From: Cupriavidus phytohabitans
Lineage (GTDB): Bacteria; Pseudomonadota; Gammaproteobacteria; Burkholderiales; Burkholderiaceae
Assembly (NCBI RefSeq): GCF_000426345.1
Contig: NZ_AUFE01000035.1
Location: 1-64,000, forward strand
DNA length: 64,000 bases
Direction: 5' to 3'
The position numbers and the translations under genes are program-made. The notes below the pieces were generated by a model, which was not told the DNA's origin, did no database searches, and saw only the letters and a list, made by a program, of their open reading frames with translations. Positions 27,752-36,383 of this stretch are shown piece by piece. Numbering within the stretch: the first letter of the stretch is position 1; each line of letters starts with the position of its first letter.

Positions 27752-28234
27752 ATGCCCTACAAGATTCCGGAATCCGTGCTGGTCGTGATCTACACGCCAG
27801 ATCTTCAAGTCTTGCTGCTGGAACGCGCCGATCGCCCAGGATTCTGGCAGTCCGTGACCGGCAGCCTCGATACCCTGGACGAACCCCTGGCACTGACCGC
27901 CGCGCGCGAGGTGGCGGAGGAAACCGGCATCATCGCCGGCGAGCATCTGCTGGCCGACTGGGGCCATTCGATCCAGTACGAGATCTACCCGCAATGGCGG
28001 CACCGCTATGCCGAAGGCGTCACGCGCAATACCGAGCACTGGTTCGGCCTGCGCGTGCATGAAGCGCTGCCGGTGACGCTGGCGCCACGCGAGCACCTGC
28101 AATACAAGTGGCTGCCGTGGGAACAGGCCGCCGCGCAGTGCTTTTCCAGCAGCAACGCCGAGGCCATCCGGCAACTGGCCTGGCGCGCCACCGCGGCGGC
28201 CGGGAAGCAGGCACTATGCGGAGCGCAGCCATGA
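27752..28234 (+). CDS. nudB: Dihydroneopterin triphosphate diphosphatase NudB (Nudix)
   Basis: A 160-aa Nudix hydrolase. The Nudix box is seen as GSLDTLDEPLALTAAREVAE continuing into ETGI, with the expected glutamates. The start PYKIPESVLVVIY matches NudB (NtpA), which removes pyrophosphate from dihydroneopterin triphosphate in folate synthesis and was first described as a dATP pyrophosphatase. Location just downstream of aspS is shared with E. coli, where nudB follows aspS. The ATG at 27752 gives the normal length. Its stop overlaps the next start (ATGA). Confidence 0.92.
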   Translation: MPYKIPESVLVVIYTPDLQVLLLERADRPGFWQSVTGSLDTLDEPLALTAAREVAEETGIIAGEHLLADWGHSIQYEIYPQWRHRYAEGVTRNTEHWFGLRVHEALPVTLAPREHLQYKWLPWEQAAAQCFSSSNAEAIRQLAWRATAAAGKQALCGAQP

Positions 28235-29013
28235 AACTGCGCGTGGTCACTTACAACATCCACAAGGGGGTGACCGGCCTGTCGCGGCGCCCGCGCATCC
28301 AGAACGTGCGGGCCGGCCTGCATGCGATGGATGCGGACATCGTCTTCCTGCAGGAAGTGCAGGACCGCAACGACCGCCTGGTGGCGGCGGCGCTGTTCGA
28401 TCCCGACCATACCCAGCTCAACTACCTGGCGACCGATGCGTACCCGCATTCGGTCTACGGGCGCAACGCGGTCTATGACTACGGCCATCACGGCAACGCG
28501 ATCCTGTCGCGCCATCCGATCCTGATGTCCGAGAACCTCGACATTTCCGACCACCGTTTCGAGCAGCGTGGGCTGCTGCACGCGGTGGCGGACATCCACG
28601 GCATCGAGACCCACCTGATCTGCGTGCATTTCGGCCTGTTCGCCCGCAGCCGCGCCCGCCAGGCCGAGGCGCTGGTCGAGCGCGTGCGCAATGTGGTGCC
28701 CGAGGGGGTGCCGCTGGTGATCGCCGGCGACTTCAACGACTGGAACCACCGGCTCGACGCGCAGATCTGCAATACGCTGCATGCGGTCGAGGCGTCGCAC
28801 GCGCGCGGCGCGCGGCTGCATACGTTCCCAAGCCATATGCCGTGGTGGCAGCTTGACCGCATCTACGTGCGCGGCTTCGAGATCGAGCGTGCGCACGCGC
28901 TGACCGGGCGGGATTGGGCGCAGCGGTCGGACCATGTGCCGCTGGTGGCGGAGCTGGGGCGTCCGCTAGCGGAGGCGGTGGAAGCGGCGGAGCAGCGGGA
29001 CAAGGCTGCCTGA
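28231..29013 (+). CDS. Endonuclease/exonuclease/phosphatase (EEP) family protein, YbhP-like
   Basis: A 260-aa member of the metal-dependent EEP family. It begins MKLRVVTYNIHKGVTG, with the catalytic asparagine. The glutamate follows in VFLQEVQDRN, then VIAGDFNDWNHRL (Asp/Asn) and the C-terminal RSDHVPLVAEL (Asp-His). No signal peptide is seen. In E. coli the homologue ybhP lies directly before clsB, and here clsB follows but is separated by mobB on the other strand. A lipid-linked phosphoesterase role is a guess from that neighbourhood. The start at 28231 overlaps the nudB stop; GGAG lies 8 nt upstream. Confidence 0.87.
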   Translation: MKLRVVTYNIHKGVTGLSRRPRIQNVRAGLHAMDADIVFLQEVQDRNDRLVAAALFDPDHTQLNYLATDAYPHSVYGRNAVYDYGHHGNAILSRHPILMSENLDISDHRFEQRGLLHAVADIHGIETHLICVHFGLFARSRARQAEALVERVRNVVPEGVPLVIAGDFNDWNHRLDAQICNTLHAVEASHARGARLHTFPSHMPWWQLDRIYVRGFEIERAHALTGRDWAQRSDHVPLVAELGRPLAEAVEAAEQRDKAA

Positions 29014-29083
29014 AACCGCCCTGCATGGCGCTCTGCTTTCTCCCGTACTTTCGCAAGGCGACGGGGGAGAGCACATCCCCCAG

Positions 29084-29593
29084 TCAGCGGCTCGAATAGT
29101 CGCGGATAAAGGCAAAGACGGAGTCGGCGTCGTTCAGGTCCAGCACCGGCAACGACGTCATCGCCGCGGCGGCGGCCACGTCGTCGCTCGCTACCGCGAT
29201 CACGCCGGGTACCTCGTCCCACAGCGGCGTACGCCCCAGTCCGGGCCGGAACACTTCCAGCTTGGGAAAATCGCTGCGCTTGTAGCCCTCCACCAGCACC
29301 AGGTCGGTGTCGGCCGGCAGCACCGCCAGCGCGTCGTCCAGCTCGGGTGATGGCACTGCCTCGGGGTAATGCCGCATCAGCGTCAGGTGGCGCGCGCCGA
29401 CGAGTACGACGTTGGCGCAGCCGGCCTCGCGCATGCGCCAGGAGTCCTTGCCCGGCGTGTCGGGATCGAAGCCGTGGTGGGTGTGCTTGACGCCGGCCAC
29501 GCGCAGGCCGGCGGCGACGAAACGGGGGATCAGCTGGTCGAGCAGCGTGGTCTTGCCGCTGCCGGACGAGCCGGTGATGCCGAATACCTTCAC
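29084..29593 (-). CDS. mobB: Molybdopterin-guanine dinucleotide biosynthesis adaptor MobB
   Basis: A GTP-binding P-loop protein that assists attachment of GMP to molybdopterin. It has MKVFGITGSSGSGKTTLL at the N-terminus (Walker A), VAGVKHTHHGFDPDTPGKDS, and VLVEGYKRSDFPKLEVFRP, the family signature. The start is taken as the GTG at 29593 (169 aa), which aligns with the normal N-terminus; the frame stays open 114 bp further with no family similarity. It is alone on the minus strand between the EEP and clsB genes and distant from the other molybdenum genes at 0.4-8.6 kb. Confidence 0.92.
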   Translation of the reverse strand: MKVFGITGSSGSGKTTLLDQLIPRFVAAGLRVAGVKHTHHGFDPDTPGKDSWRMREAGCANVVLVGARHLTLMRHYPEAVPSPELDDALAVLPADTDLVLVEGYKRSDFPKLEVFRPGLGRTPLWDEVPGVIAVASDDVAAAAAMTSLPVLDLNDADSVFAFIRDYSSR

Positions 29594-29700
29594 GATCGGT
29601 TCCGTGGGGGGCGCGTCGATGATGGCGACGACGATAGCAGAGATCCGCGCGCATGTGCAGGCGGCGCCTTGCAGGCAGCATTCTGTCCGATAATCTCGGC

Positions 29701-30996
29701 ATGTCACGGATATCCCACTCCGAGCGGCCGGATACGACCGCCGCTGGCACTGCCGAAAACACTGCCGAGGGGCAACGCCATCGCATGCTGCGCTGGAACT
29801 GGCGCCGAGGCAAGCCGACCGCCGGCAACACTGTGCGCCTGCTGCACGGCGGACAGGACTTCTTTCCCGCGCTGATCGCCGCGATCGACCAGGCCGTGTT
29901 CCAGGTGGTCCTGGAAACCTACATCTATGCCGACGACGATATCGGCCGCGCCGTCAGCGACGCGCTGATCCGCGCCGCCGCGCGAGGCGTCTCGGTGCGC
30001 GTCACCGTCGACGGCTTCGGCGCCGGCGACATGCCCGCCGCAATGGCCGAACGCCTGGGCGCGGGCGGCGTGCAGCTGCGCGTCTACCGCAAGCTGCGCG
30101 GCTTCCGGCTGGCCCGGCGCCACCTGCGCCGGCTGCACCGCAAGCTGGCGGTGATCGACGGCCAGGTGGCCTTCGTCGGCGGCATCAACATCATCGACGA
30201 CCTCAACCACGGCCCGTTCGAAGGCGCCAGCCTGGGACCGCGCTACGACTTCGCGGTGCAGGTCAGCGGGCCGCTGGTGGACCGCATCGCGCTGACCGCC
30301 GAACGGCTCTGGTGGCGCCTGGCGCTGCGCGACACGCACGGCAGCGGCCGCGCCGCCGCGGTGGCGGACTACCCGCTGCTGACCGACCTGCCACCGCGTG
30401 CCGAGCCCACCGGCGGCGTGCGCGCCGCGCTGCTGCTGCGCGACAACCTGCGCAATCGCCGCACCATCGAGCGCGAGTACCTGCGCGCGCTCGGCGCCGC
30501 GCGCCAGGAGGTGATCCTGGCCAACGCCTATTTCCTGCCCGGCCACAAGATGCGGCGTGCGCTGCTGGCCTGCCGCCAGCGCGGCGTGCGCGTGCGGCTG
30601 CTGCTGCAGGGTATGGTCGAATACCGGCTGCAGCACTATGCCACGCACGCGCTCTATGCCTCTTTGCTGGAGGCGGGCGTCGAGATCTACGAGTACGCAG
30701 AGAGCTTCCTGCACGCCAAGGTCGGCGTGGTCGACGAAGCGTGGGCCACCGTGGGCTCGAGCAATATGGACCCGTTCAGCCTGCTGCTGGCGCGCGAAGC
30801 CAACGTGGCCGTTTATGATGCTGCCTTTGCCGCGGAACTGCGCACCGCGCTGGAACGCGCCATTGCGCACCGCAGCGTGCGCGTCATGCCTGAAGTCCAT
30901 GCACGGCGCTCGCCGCTGCACCGGTTGGCGAACTGGACCGCTTACATGCTGCTGCGGCTCGGCGTGATCATCGCCGGCGTCGCGGGGCGCTACTGA
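29701..30996 (+). CDS. clsB: Cardiolipin synthase ClsB
   Basis: A phospholipase D-superfamily enzyme making cardiolipin at the inner membrane. Both HKD motifs are present: HRKLAVIDGQVAFVGG (first) and HAKVGVVDEAWATVGSSN (second). The ClsB subfamily look comes from the lack of N-terminal membrane helices and the early TVRLLHGGQDFFPAL segment. The ATG at 29701 gives 431 aa; an in-frame ATG at 29785 (404 aa) aligns better with E. coli ClsB and may be the true start. The start region is divergent from mobB by about 107 bp. Confidence 0.9.
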   Translation: MSRISHSERPDTTAAGTAENTAEGQRHRMLRWNWRRGKPTAGNTVRLLHGGQDFFPALIAAIDQAVFQVVLETYIYADDDIGRAVSDALIRAAARGVSVRVTVDGFGAGDMPAAMAERLGAGGVQLRVYRKLRGFRLARRHLRRLHRKLAVIDGQVAFVGGINIIDDLNHGPFEGASLGPRYDFAVQVSGPLVDRIALTAERLWWRLALRDTHGSGRAAAVADYPLLTDLPPRAEPTGGVRAALLLRDNLRNRRTIEREYLRALGAARQEVILANAYFLPGHKMRRALLACRQRGVRVRLLLQGMVEYRLQHYATHALYASLLEAGVEIYEYAESFLHAKVGVVDEAWATVGSSNMDPFSLLLAREANVAVYDAAFAAELRTALERAIAHRSVRVMPEVHARRSPLHRLANWTAYMLLRLGVIIAGVAGRY

Positions 30997-31119
30997 AACG
31001 GTTCCCCACTGTGCGTTTGCTGCCATGCGGCAACGCGCGGCTTGCACGCCTTTGCGCCGCCTGGCGTGACGGGCATGCTGCATTGCGGCCCGTTTAGAAA
31101 CACGGGTCTAATTAAAAGC

Positions 31120-31162
31120 TTGAAGGTCGACTGCTGCACCAGAATAATCTGAACGACCGTTC
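31120..31162 (+). promoter_or_regulatory. Sigma-70 promoter with overlapping palindromic operator upstream of tetR
   Basis: TTGAAG (31120-31125), a 17-bp spacer and AATAAT (31143-31148) form a good promoter. Two bases further on is GAACGACCGTTC (31151-31162), a perfect inverted repeat of GAACG around AC that would cover the transcription start. The leader to the tetR ATG is about 135 nt. Placement strongly suggests autoregulation by the TetR protein encoded next. The rest of the 293-bp gap from 30997 holds nothing else that I can support. Confidence 0.7.
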
Positions 31163-31289
31163 TTTTTTGGCTTAGACTGCGTGCATTCGCGGTATGCAGC
31201 GGCAAATTCGCCGGCTGCCCGCAAACAAATGCAACGTCAGGGTCATACGCACAGGCCGCAGCAGGGCCTTTGCAGAACGGAGAAATAAC

Positions 31290-31931
31290 ATGCGACACCA
31301 GTCAGCCCGTCTCGAATCCGCCGCCGCTTCCCCCGCGCCCATGCGCAAGGGGGAGATGACGCGCGTGGCGATTCTGGATGCCGCACTGGAGCTGTCGTCC
31401 CGCGACGGGCTTGAAGGTCTGACCATCGGCCTGCTCGCGGAACGCATGCAGATGAGCAAGAGCGGTGTCTTTGCGCACTTCGGTTCGCGCGAGGACCTGC
31501 AGGTGGAGGTGGTGCGGGAGTATCACCGCCGGTTCGAGCAGGAGGTGTTCTACCCCTCCTTGCAGGAGCCGCGCGGTTTGCCCCGGCTGTGGTCGATGGT
31601 GCGGCGCTGGATGGAGAAGCGCATCCAGGAAGTGACGACTGGGTGCATCTACATCAGCGGCGCCGTGGAGTATGACGACCGCACCGGCAGCCTGGTGCGT
31701 GACGAGCTGGTCAAGAGCGTCACCATCTGGCGGGCAGCGCTGAAACGCGCCATCAACCAGGCCAAGGAGGAGGGGCACCTGCGTGCGGATTGCGATCCGC
31801 GCCTGATGCTGTTCGAGATGTACAGCCTTGAACTAGGCTTGCATCATGACGCCCGTTTCCTGCGCCTGCCTGACAGTGCCGAGCTTGCCATGGTCGCGCT
31901 CAACAAACTGATTCAGTCTTACCGCACCTGA
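31290..31931 (+). CDS. TetR family transcriptional regulator of the fatty-acid cluster
   Basis: A 213-aa TetR regulator. The helix-turn-helix is in the first 70 residues: LEGLTIGLLAERMQMSKSGV then FAHFGSREDLQ. The C-terminal domain (MVRRWMEKRIQEVTTGCIYI onward) is of the ligand-binding type that, in related proteins, senses acyl-CoA. It lies directly upstream of acyl-CoA dehydrogenase, fadB', thiolase and enoyl-CoA hydratase on the same strand, so it is probably the local repressor of fatty acid use (FadP-like), with acyl-CoA as inducer. That is inference. The start at 31290 is backed by GGAG at 31279-31282. Confidence 0.88.
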   Translation: MRHQSARLESAAASPAPMRKGEMTRVAILDAALELSSRDGLEGLTIGLLAERMQMSKSGVFAHFGSREDLQVEVVREYHRRFEQEVFYPSLQEPRGLPRLWSMVRRWMEKRIQEVTTGCIYISGAVEYDDRTGSLVRDELVKSVTIWRAALKRAINQAKEEGHLRADCDPRLMLFEMYSLELGLHHDARFLRLPDSAELAMVALNKLIQSYRT

Positions 31932-32007
31932 GGCCGTCGGGTCGGACCGGATCGCGTGAAGCGAGGCGGGCGGCGTGGCGGCATCGTATAACTCCAAGGA
32001 GTCTCTG

Positions 32008-33795
32008 ATGGGCCAGTACACCGCACCGTTGCGCGACATGCAGTTCGTGCTCCATGAACTGCTCGGCGCCGAAGCCGAACTCAAGGCGATGCCGCCGCAC
32101 GCGGACATCGACGCGGACACCATCAACCAGGTCATCGAGGAAGCCGGCAAGTTCTGCTCGGACGTGGTGTTCCCGCTCAACCAGGTGGGCGACCGCGAGG
32201 GCTGCACCTATGTCGGCGACGGCGTGGTCAAGGCTCCCACCGGCTTCAAGGAAGCCTACCAGCAGTACGTCGAGGCCGGCTGGCCGGCGCTGGCGTGCGA
32301 CCCGGCCTTCGGCGGCCAGGGCCTGCCGATCGTGGTCAACAACGTGGTCTACGAGATGCTCAACTCGGCGAACCAGGCGTGGACCATGTACCCGGGCCTG
32401 TCGCACGGAGCGTATGAGGCGCTGCATGCGCACGGCACGCCCGAGCTGCAGCAGGCCTACCTGCCCAAGCTGGTGTCCGGCGTCTGGACCGGCACCATGT
32501 GCCTGACCGAGCCGCACTGCGGCACCGACCTGGGCATCCTGCGCACCAAAGCCGAACCGCAGGCCGACGGCTCCTACCTGATCACCGGCACCAAGATCTT
32601 CATCTCCGCCGGCGAGCACGACCTCGCCGAGAACATCATCCACCTGGTGCTGGCGCGCCTGCCGGACGCGCCGCAAGGCACCAAGGGCATCTCGCTGTTC
32701 GTGGTGCCGAAGTTCATCCCCGATGCCAGCGGCAACCCGGGCGAGCGCAACGGCATCCAGTGCGGCTCGATCGAGCACAAGATGGGCATCCACGGCAACG
32801 CCACCTGCGTGATGAACCTGGACGGCGCGCGCGGCTGGCTGGTGGGCGAGGCCAACAAGGGCCTGAACGCCATGTTCGTGATGATGAACGCCGCGCGCCT
32901 GGGCGTGGGCGCGCAGGGCCTGGGCCTGACCGAGGTGGCGTACCAGAACTCGGTCGCCTACGCGAGGGACCGCCTGCAGATGCGCGCGCTGACCGGCCCG
33001 AAGGCGCCGGAAAAGGCCGCCGACCCGATCATCGTGCACCCCGACGTGCGCCGCATGCTGCTGACCCAGCGCGCCTACGCCGAAGGCGGCCGCGCCTTCA
33101 GCTACTGGACCGCGCTGCAGATCGACCGCGAGCTGTCGCACCCGGACGAAGCCGTGCGCAAGCAGGCCGGCGACCTGGTCGCGCTGCTGACGCCGGTGAT
33201 CAAGGCCTTCCTGACCGACAACGCCTTCACCTCGACCAACGAAGGCATGCAGGTGTTCGGCGGCCACGGCTACATCTCCGAATGGGGCATGGAGCAATAC
33301 GTGCGCGACGCCCGCATCAACATGATCTACGAAGGCACCAACACGATCCAGTCGCTGGACCTGCTGGGCCGCAAGATCCTGGGCGACATGGGCGCCAAGA
33401 TGAAGGCCTTCGGCAAGATCGTGCAAGACTTCGTGGAAGAAGAGGGCACCAACGAGGCCATGCAGGAGTTCGTCAACCCGCTGGCCGACCTGGGCGACAA
33501 GGTGCAGAAGCTGACCATGGAAATCGGCATGAAGGCCATGGGCAATGCGGATGAGGTAGGCGCCGCCGCGGTGCCGTACCTGCGCGTGGTGGGCCATCTG
33601 GTGTTCTCGTACTTCTGGGCCCGCATGGCCAAGATCGCGCTGGAGAAGGAAGCCAGCGGCGATAAGTTCTACACCGCCAAGCTGGCCACGGCGCGCTTCT
33701 ACTTTGCCAAGCTGCTGCCGGAAACCGCGGCGGAAATCCGCAAGGCGCGGGCTGGTTCGGCTTCGCTGATGGCGCTGGACGCGGATTTGTTCTGA
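32008..33795 (+). CDS. Acyl-CoA dehydrogenase, long form with C-terminal domain
   Basis: A 595-aa FAD enzyme for the first step of beta-oxidation. The N-terminal ACDH_N domain starts MGQYTAPLRDMQFVLHELLG. The middle domain has MCLTEPHCGTDLGILRTKAE (FAD/substrate contact). The C-terminal four-helix domain has GGHGYISEWGMEQYVRDARI and MIYEGTNTIQSLDLLGRKIL, where the glutamate is the likely catalytic base. An extra C-terminal domain of about 120 residues places it in the long-chain/DmdC-like subgroup. AAGGAG sits 6 nt before the ATG at 32008. Acyl chain specificity is unknown. Confidence 0.92.
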   Translation: MGQYTAPLRDMQFVLHELLGAEAELKAMPPHADIDADTINQVIEEAGKFCSDVVFPLNQVGDREGCTYVGDGVVKAPTGFKEAYQQYVEAGWPALACDPAFGGQGLPIVVNNVVYEMLNSANQAWTMYPGLSHGAYEALHAHGTPELQQAYLPKLVSGVWTGTMCLTEPHCGTDLGILRTKAEPQADGSYLITGTKIFISAGEHDLAENIIHLVLARLPDAPQGTKGISLFVVPKFIPDASGNPGERNGIQCGSIEHKMGIHGNATCVMNLDGARGWLVGEANKGLNAMFVMMNAARLGVGAQGLGLTEVAYQNSVAYARDRLQMRALTGPKAPEKAADPIIVHPDVRRMLLTQRAYAEGGRAFSYWTALQIDRELSHPDEAVRKQAGDLVALLTPVIKAFLTDNAFTSTNEGMQVFGGHGYISEWGMEQYVRDARINMIYEGTNTIQSLDLLGRKILGDMGAKMKAFGKIVQDFVEEEGTNEAMQEFVNPLADLGDKVQKLTMEIGMKAMGNADEVGAAAVPYLRVVGHLVFSYFWARMAKIALEKEASGDKFYTAKLATARFYFAKLLPETAAEIRKARAGSASLMALDADLF

Positions 33796-33823
33796 TTCGG
33801 CAAGGCGGCTTTCCATGCCGCCG

Positions 33824-33860
33824 GTTTGCTCCCCTCTCCCAGAGGGGGAGGGGAGCAAAC
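33824..33860. repeat. GC-rich palindromic repeat, copy 3
   Basis: A 17-bp stem GTTTGCTCCCCTCTCCC (33824-33840) with loop AGA and its complement (33844-33860), with one G-T wobble. It lies in the 128-bp gap between acyl-CoA dehydrogenase and fadB', so it may weaken read-through inside the operon. Confidence 0.85.
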
Positions 33861-33923
33861 CTACCGCCAACGGAAGCGCCTGCAAAAACTCTCACCTCAA
33901 CGCTCACTGACCTAGGAGCGCGC

Positions 33924-36359
33924 ATGTCCAATTTCATCGTCAAGAAAGTCGCCGTGCTGGGTGCCGGCGTCATGGGCGCGCAGATCGCCGCCCATCTGAT
34001 CAACGCGCGCGTGCCCGTGGTGCTGTTCGACCTGCCTGCAAAAGAAGGCCCGAAGAACGGCATCGCGCTGCGCGCCATCGAGAACCTGAAGAAGCTGTCG
34101 CCCGCGCCGCTGGGCCTCAAGGACGAGGCCGGGCTAATCCAGGCCGCCAATTACGAAGACGATATCGCCCTGCTCAAGGAATGCGACCTGGTGATCGAGG
34201 CGATCGCCGAGCGCATGGACTGGAAGCACGACCTGTACAAGAAGGTCGCGCCGCACCTGGCCTCGCACGCGATCTTCGCCACCAACACCTCGGGCCTGTC
34301 GATCACCGCGCTGTCGGACGGGTTAGGCGGGGAAAATGCGGACAGCCTGAAGTCGCGCTTCTGCGGCGTCCACTTCTTCAACCCGCCGCGCTACATGCAC
34401 CTGGTCGAACTGATCCCGACCGCGACCACGCAGCCGGACATCCTCGACAAGCTGGAAGCCTTCCTGACCACCACGCTCGGCAAGGGCGTGGTGCGCGCCA
34501 AGGATACGCCCAACTTCATCGCCAACCGCGTTGGCATCTTCTCGATCCTGGCGGTGTTCGCCGAGGCCGAGAAATTCGGCATCCCGTTCGACGTGGTCGA
34601 CGACCTGACCGGCTCCAAGCTGGGCCGCGCCAAGTCCGCCACCTTCCGCACCGCGGACGTGGTCGGCCTGGACACCATGGCGCACGTGATCAAGACCATG
34701 CAGGACAACCTGCACGACGACCCGTTCGCGCCGGTGTACAAGACCCCGGCCGTGCTCAAGGGCCTGGTCGACGCGGGCGCGCTGGGCCAGAAGACCGGCG
34801 CCGGCTTCTACAAGAAGGAAGGCAAGGCCATCAAGGTGCTGGATGCCAAGGCCGGCCAGTACGTCGATGCAGGCAAGAAGGCCGACGAGATCGTGGTGCG
34901 CATGCTGAAGAAGGAGCCGGCCGAGCGCATCAGGCTGCTGCGCGAGTCGACCAACCCGCAGGCCCAGTTCCTGTGGGCGGTGTTCCGCGACGTGTTCCAC
35001 TACATCGCCGTGTACCTGGAGCAGATCGCAGGTTCCGCCGCCGATATCGACCTGGCGATCCGCTGGGGCTTCGGCTGGAACTCGGGCCCGTTCGAGGACT
35101 GGCAGTCGGCCGGCTGGAAGCAGGTGGCCGAGTGGGTGAAGGAAGACGTGGTCGCGGGCAAGGCACTGTCGGCTGCGCCGCTGCCGGCATGGGTCTTTGA
35201 CGGCCCCGTCGCCGAGCGCCAGGGCGTGCATGCCCCCGAAGGTTCGTGGTCGCCTGCGACGCAGTCGTTCGTCGCGCGCAGCACGCTGCCGGTGTACCGG
35301 CGCCAGGTGTTCCGTGCCGCGCTCCAGGGCAGCGCAGCGGTCGACCCGCGCAAGGCCGGCCGCACCGTCGAGGAAAACGATGCCGTGCGCATCTGGGTGA
35401 GCGAAGGCCAGGACGACGTGCTGGTGGTTTCGTTCAAGAGCAAGATGAATACCATCGGGCCGGACGTGATCGACGGCTTGACCCGTGCCATCGACCTCGC
35501 CGAAGCGCAGTACAAGGGCCTGGTGGTGTGGCAGCCGACCTCCCTGCAACTCGGCGCGCCGGGCGGCCCGTTCTCCGCGGGCGCGAACCTGGAAGCGGCG
35601 ATGCCGGCCTTCATGATGGGCGGGGCCAAGGGCATCGAGCCATTCGTGAAGAAGTTCCAGGACGGCATGATGCGCGTGAAGTATGCGTCGGTGCCGGTGG
35701 TGTCGGCGGCGTCCGGCATCGCGCTGGGCGGGGGCTGCGAACTGATGCTGCATTCGGCTGCACGCGTGGCTGCGCTCGAAACGTATGTCGGCCTGGTGGA
35801 AGTCGGCGTGGGCCTGGTCCCGGCCGGCGGCGGGTTGAAGGAAGCCGCGCTGGCCGCCGCACGCGCCGCGCAGGCGGGAGGCAGCACCAACTACCTGCAA
35901 TTCCTGACCAGCCGCTTCCAGAGCGCGGCGATGGCCAAGGTATCCGCATCGGCGCTGGAAGCGCGCCAGATGGGCTACCTGCAGCCGTCCGACAAGATCG
36001 TCTTCAACGTGCATGAGCTGCTGCACGTGGCGCAGAACGAAGTGCGCGCGCTGGCCGACGCCGGCTACCGTGCGCCGCTGCCGGCGCTGATCCCGGTGGC
36101 TGGCCGCTCGGGCATCGCCACTATCAAGGCATCGCTGGTCAATATGCGCGACGGTGGCTTTATCTCCGCGCACGACTTCCTGATTGCCGCCCGCATCGCC
36201 GAAGTCGTGTGCGGCGGCGACGTCGAGGCCGGCTCGCTGGTCAGCGAAGACTGGCTGCTGACGCTGGAGCGCAAGGCCTTCGTCGACCTGCTGGGAACCG
36301 GCAAGACGCAGGAGCGCATCATGGGCATGCTGCAGACCGGCAAGCCGGTGCGTAACTAA
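33924..36359 (+). CDS. fadB: Bifunctional 3-hydroxyacyl-CoA dehydrogenase / enoyl-CoA hydratase (FadB-like, inverted domain order)
   Basis: An 811-aa enzyme that covers hydration and NAD-dependent oxidation in beta-oxidation. The dehydrogenase part is N-terminal: VAVLGAGVMGAQIAAHLI binds NAD, GVHFFNPPRYMHLVELIP is the catalytic His region. The crotonase part is C-terminal (about residues 490-700): FSAGANLEAAMP and SGIALGGGCELMLHS. E. coli FadB has the opposite order, with hydratase first; this arrangement is known in other bacteria (FadN/YusL type). TAGGAG is 5 nt before the ATG at 33924. It is followed by the thiolase after 24 bp. Confidence 0.94.
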   Translation: MSNFIVKKVAVLGAGVMGAQIAAHLINARVPVVLFDLPAKEGPKNGIALRAIENLKKLSPAPLGLKDEAGLIQAANYEDDIALLKECDLVIEAIAERMDWKHDLYKKVAPHLASHAIFATNTSGLSITALSDGLGGENADSLKSRFCGVHFFNPPRYMHLVELIPTATTQPDILDKLEAFLTTTLGKGVVRAKDTPNFIANRVGIFSILAVFAEAEKFGIPFDVVDDLTGSKLGRAKSATFRTADVVGLDTMAHVIKTMQDNLHDDPFAPVYKTPAVLKGLVDAGALGQKTGAGFYKKEGKAIKVLDAKAGQYVDAGKKADEIVVRMLKKEPAERIRLLRESTNPQAQFLWAVFRDVFHYIAVYLEQIAGSAADIDLAIRWGFGWNSGPFEDWQSAGWKQVAEWVKEDVVAGKALSAAPLPAWVFDGPVAERQGVHAPEGSWSPATQSFVARSTLPVYRRQVFRAALQGSAAVDPRKAGRTVEENDAVRIWVSEGQDDVLVVSFKSKMNTIGPDVIDGLTRAIDLAEAQYKGLVVWQPTSLQLGAPGGPFSAGANLEAAMPAFMMGGAKGIEPFVKKFQDGMMRVKYASVPVVSAASGIALGGGCELMLHSAARVAALETYVGLVEVGVGLVPAGGGLKEAALAAARAAQAGGSTNYLQFLTSRFQSAAMAKVSASALEARQMGYLQPSDKIVFNVHELLHVAQNEVRALADAGYRAPLPALIPVAGRSGIATIKASLVNMRDGGFISAHDFLIAARIAEVVCGGDVEAGSLVSEDWLLTLERKAFVDLLGTGKTQERIMGMLQTGKPVRN

Positions 36360-36383
36360 CAGGGCAAGCGAGGAACCGACATC

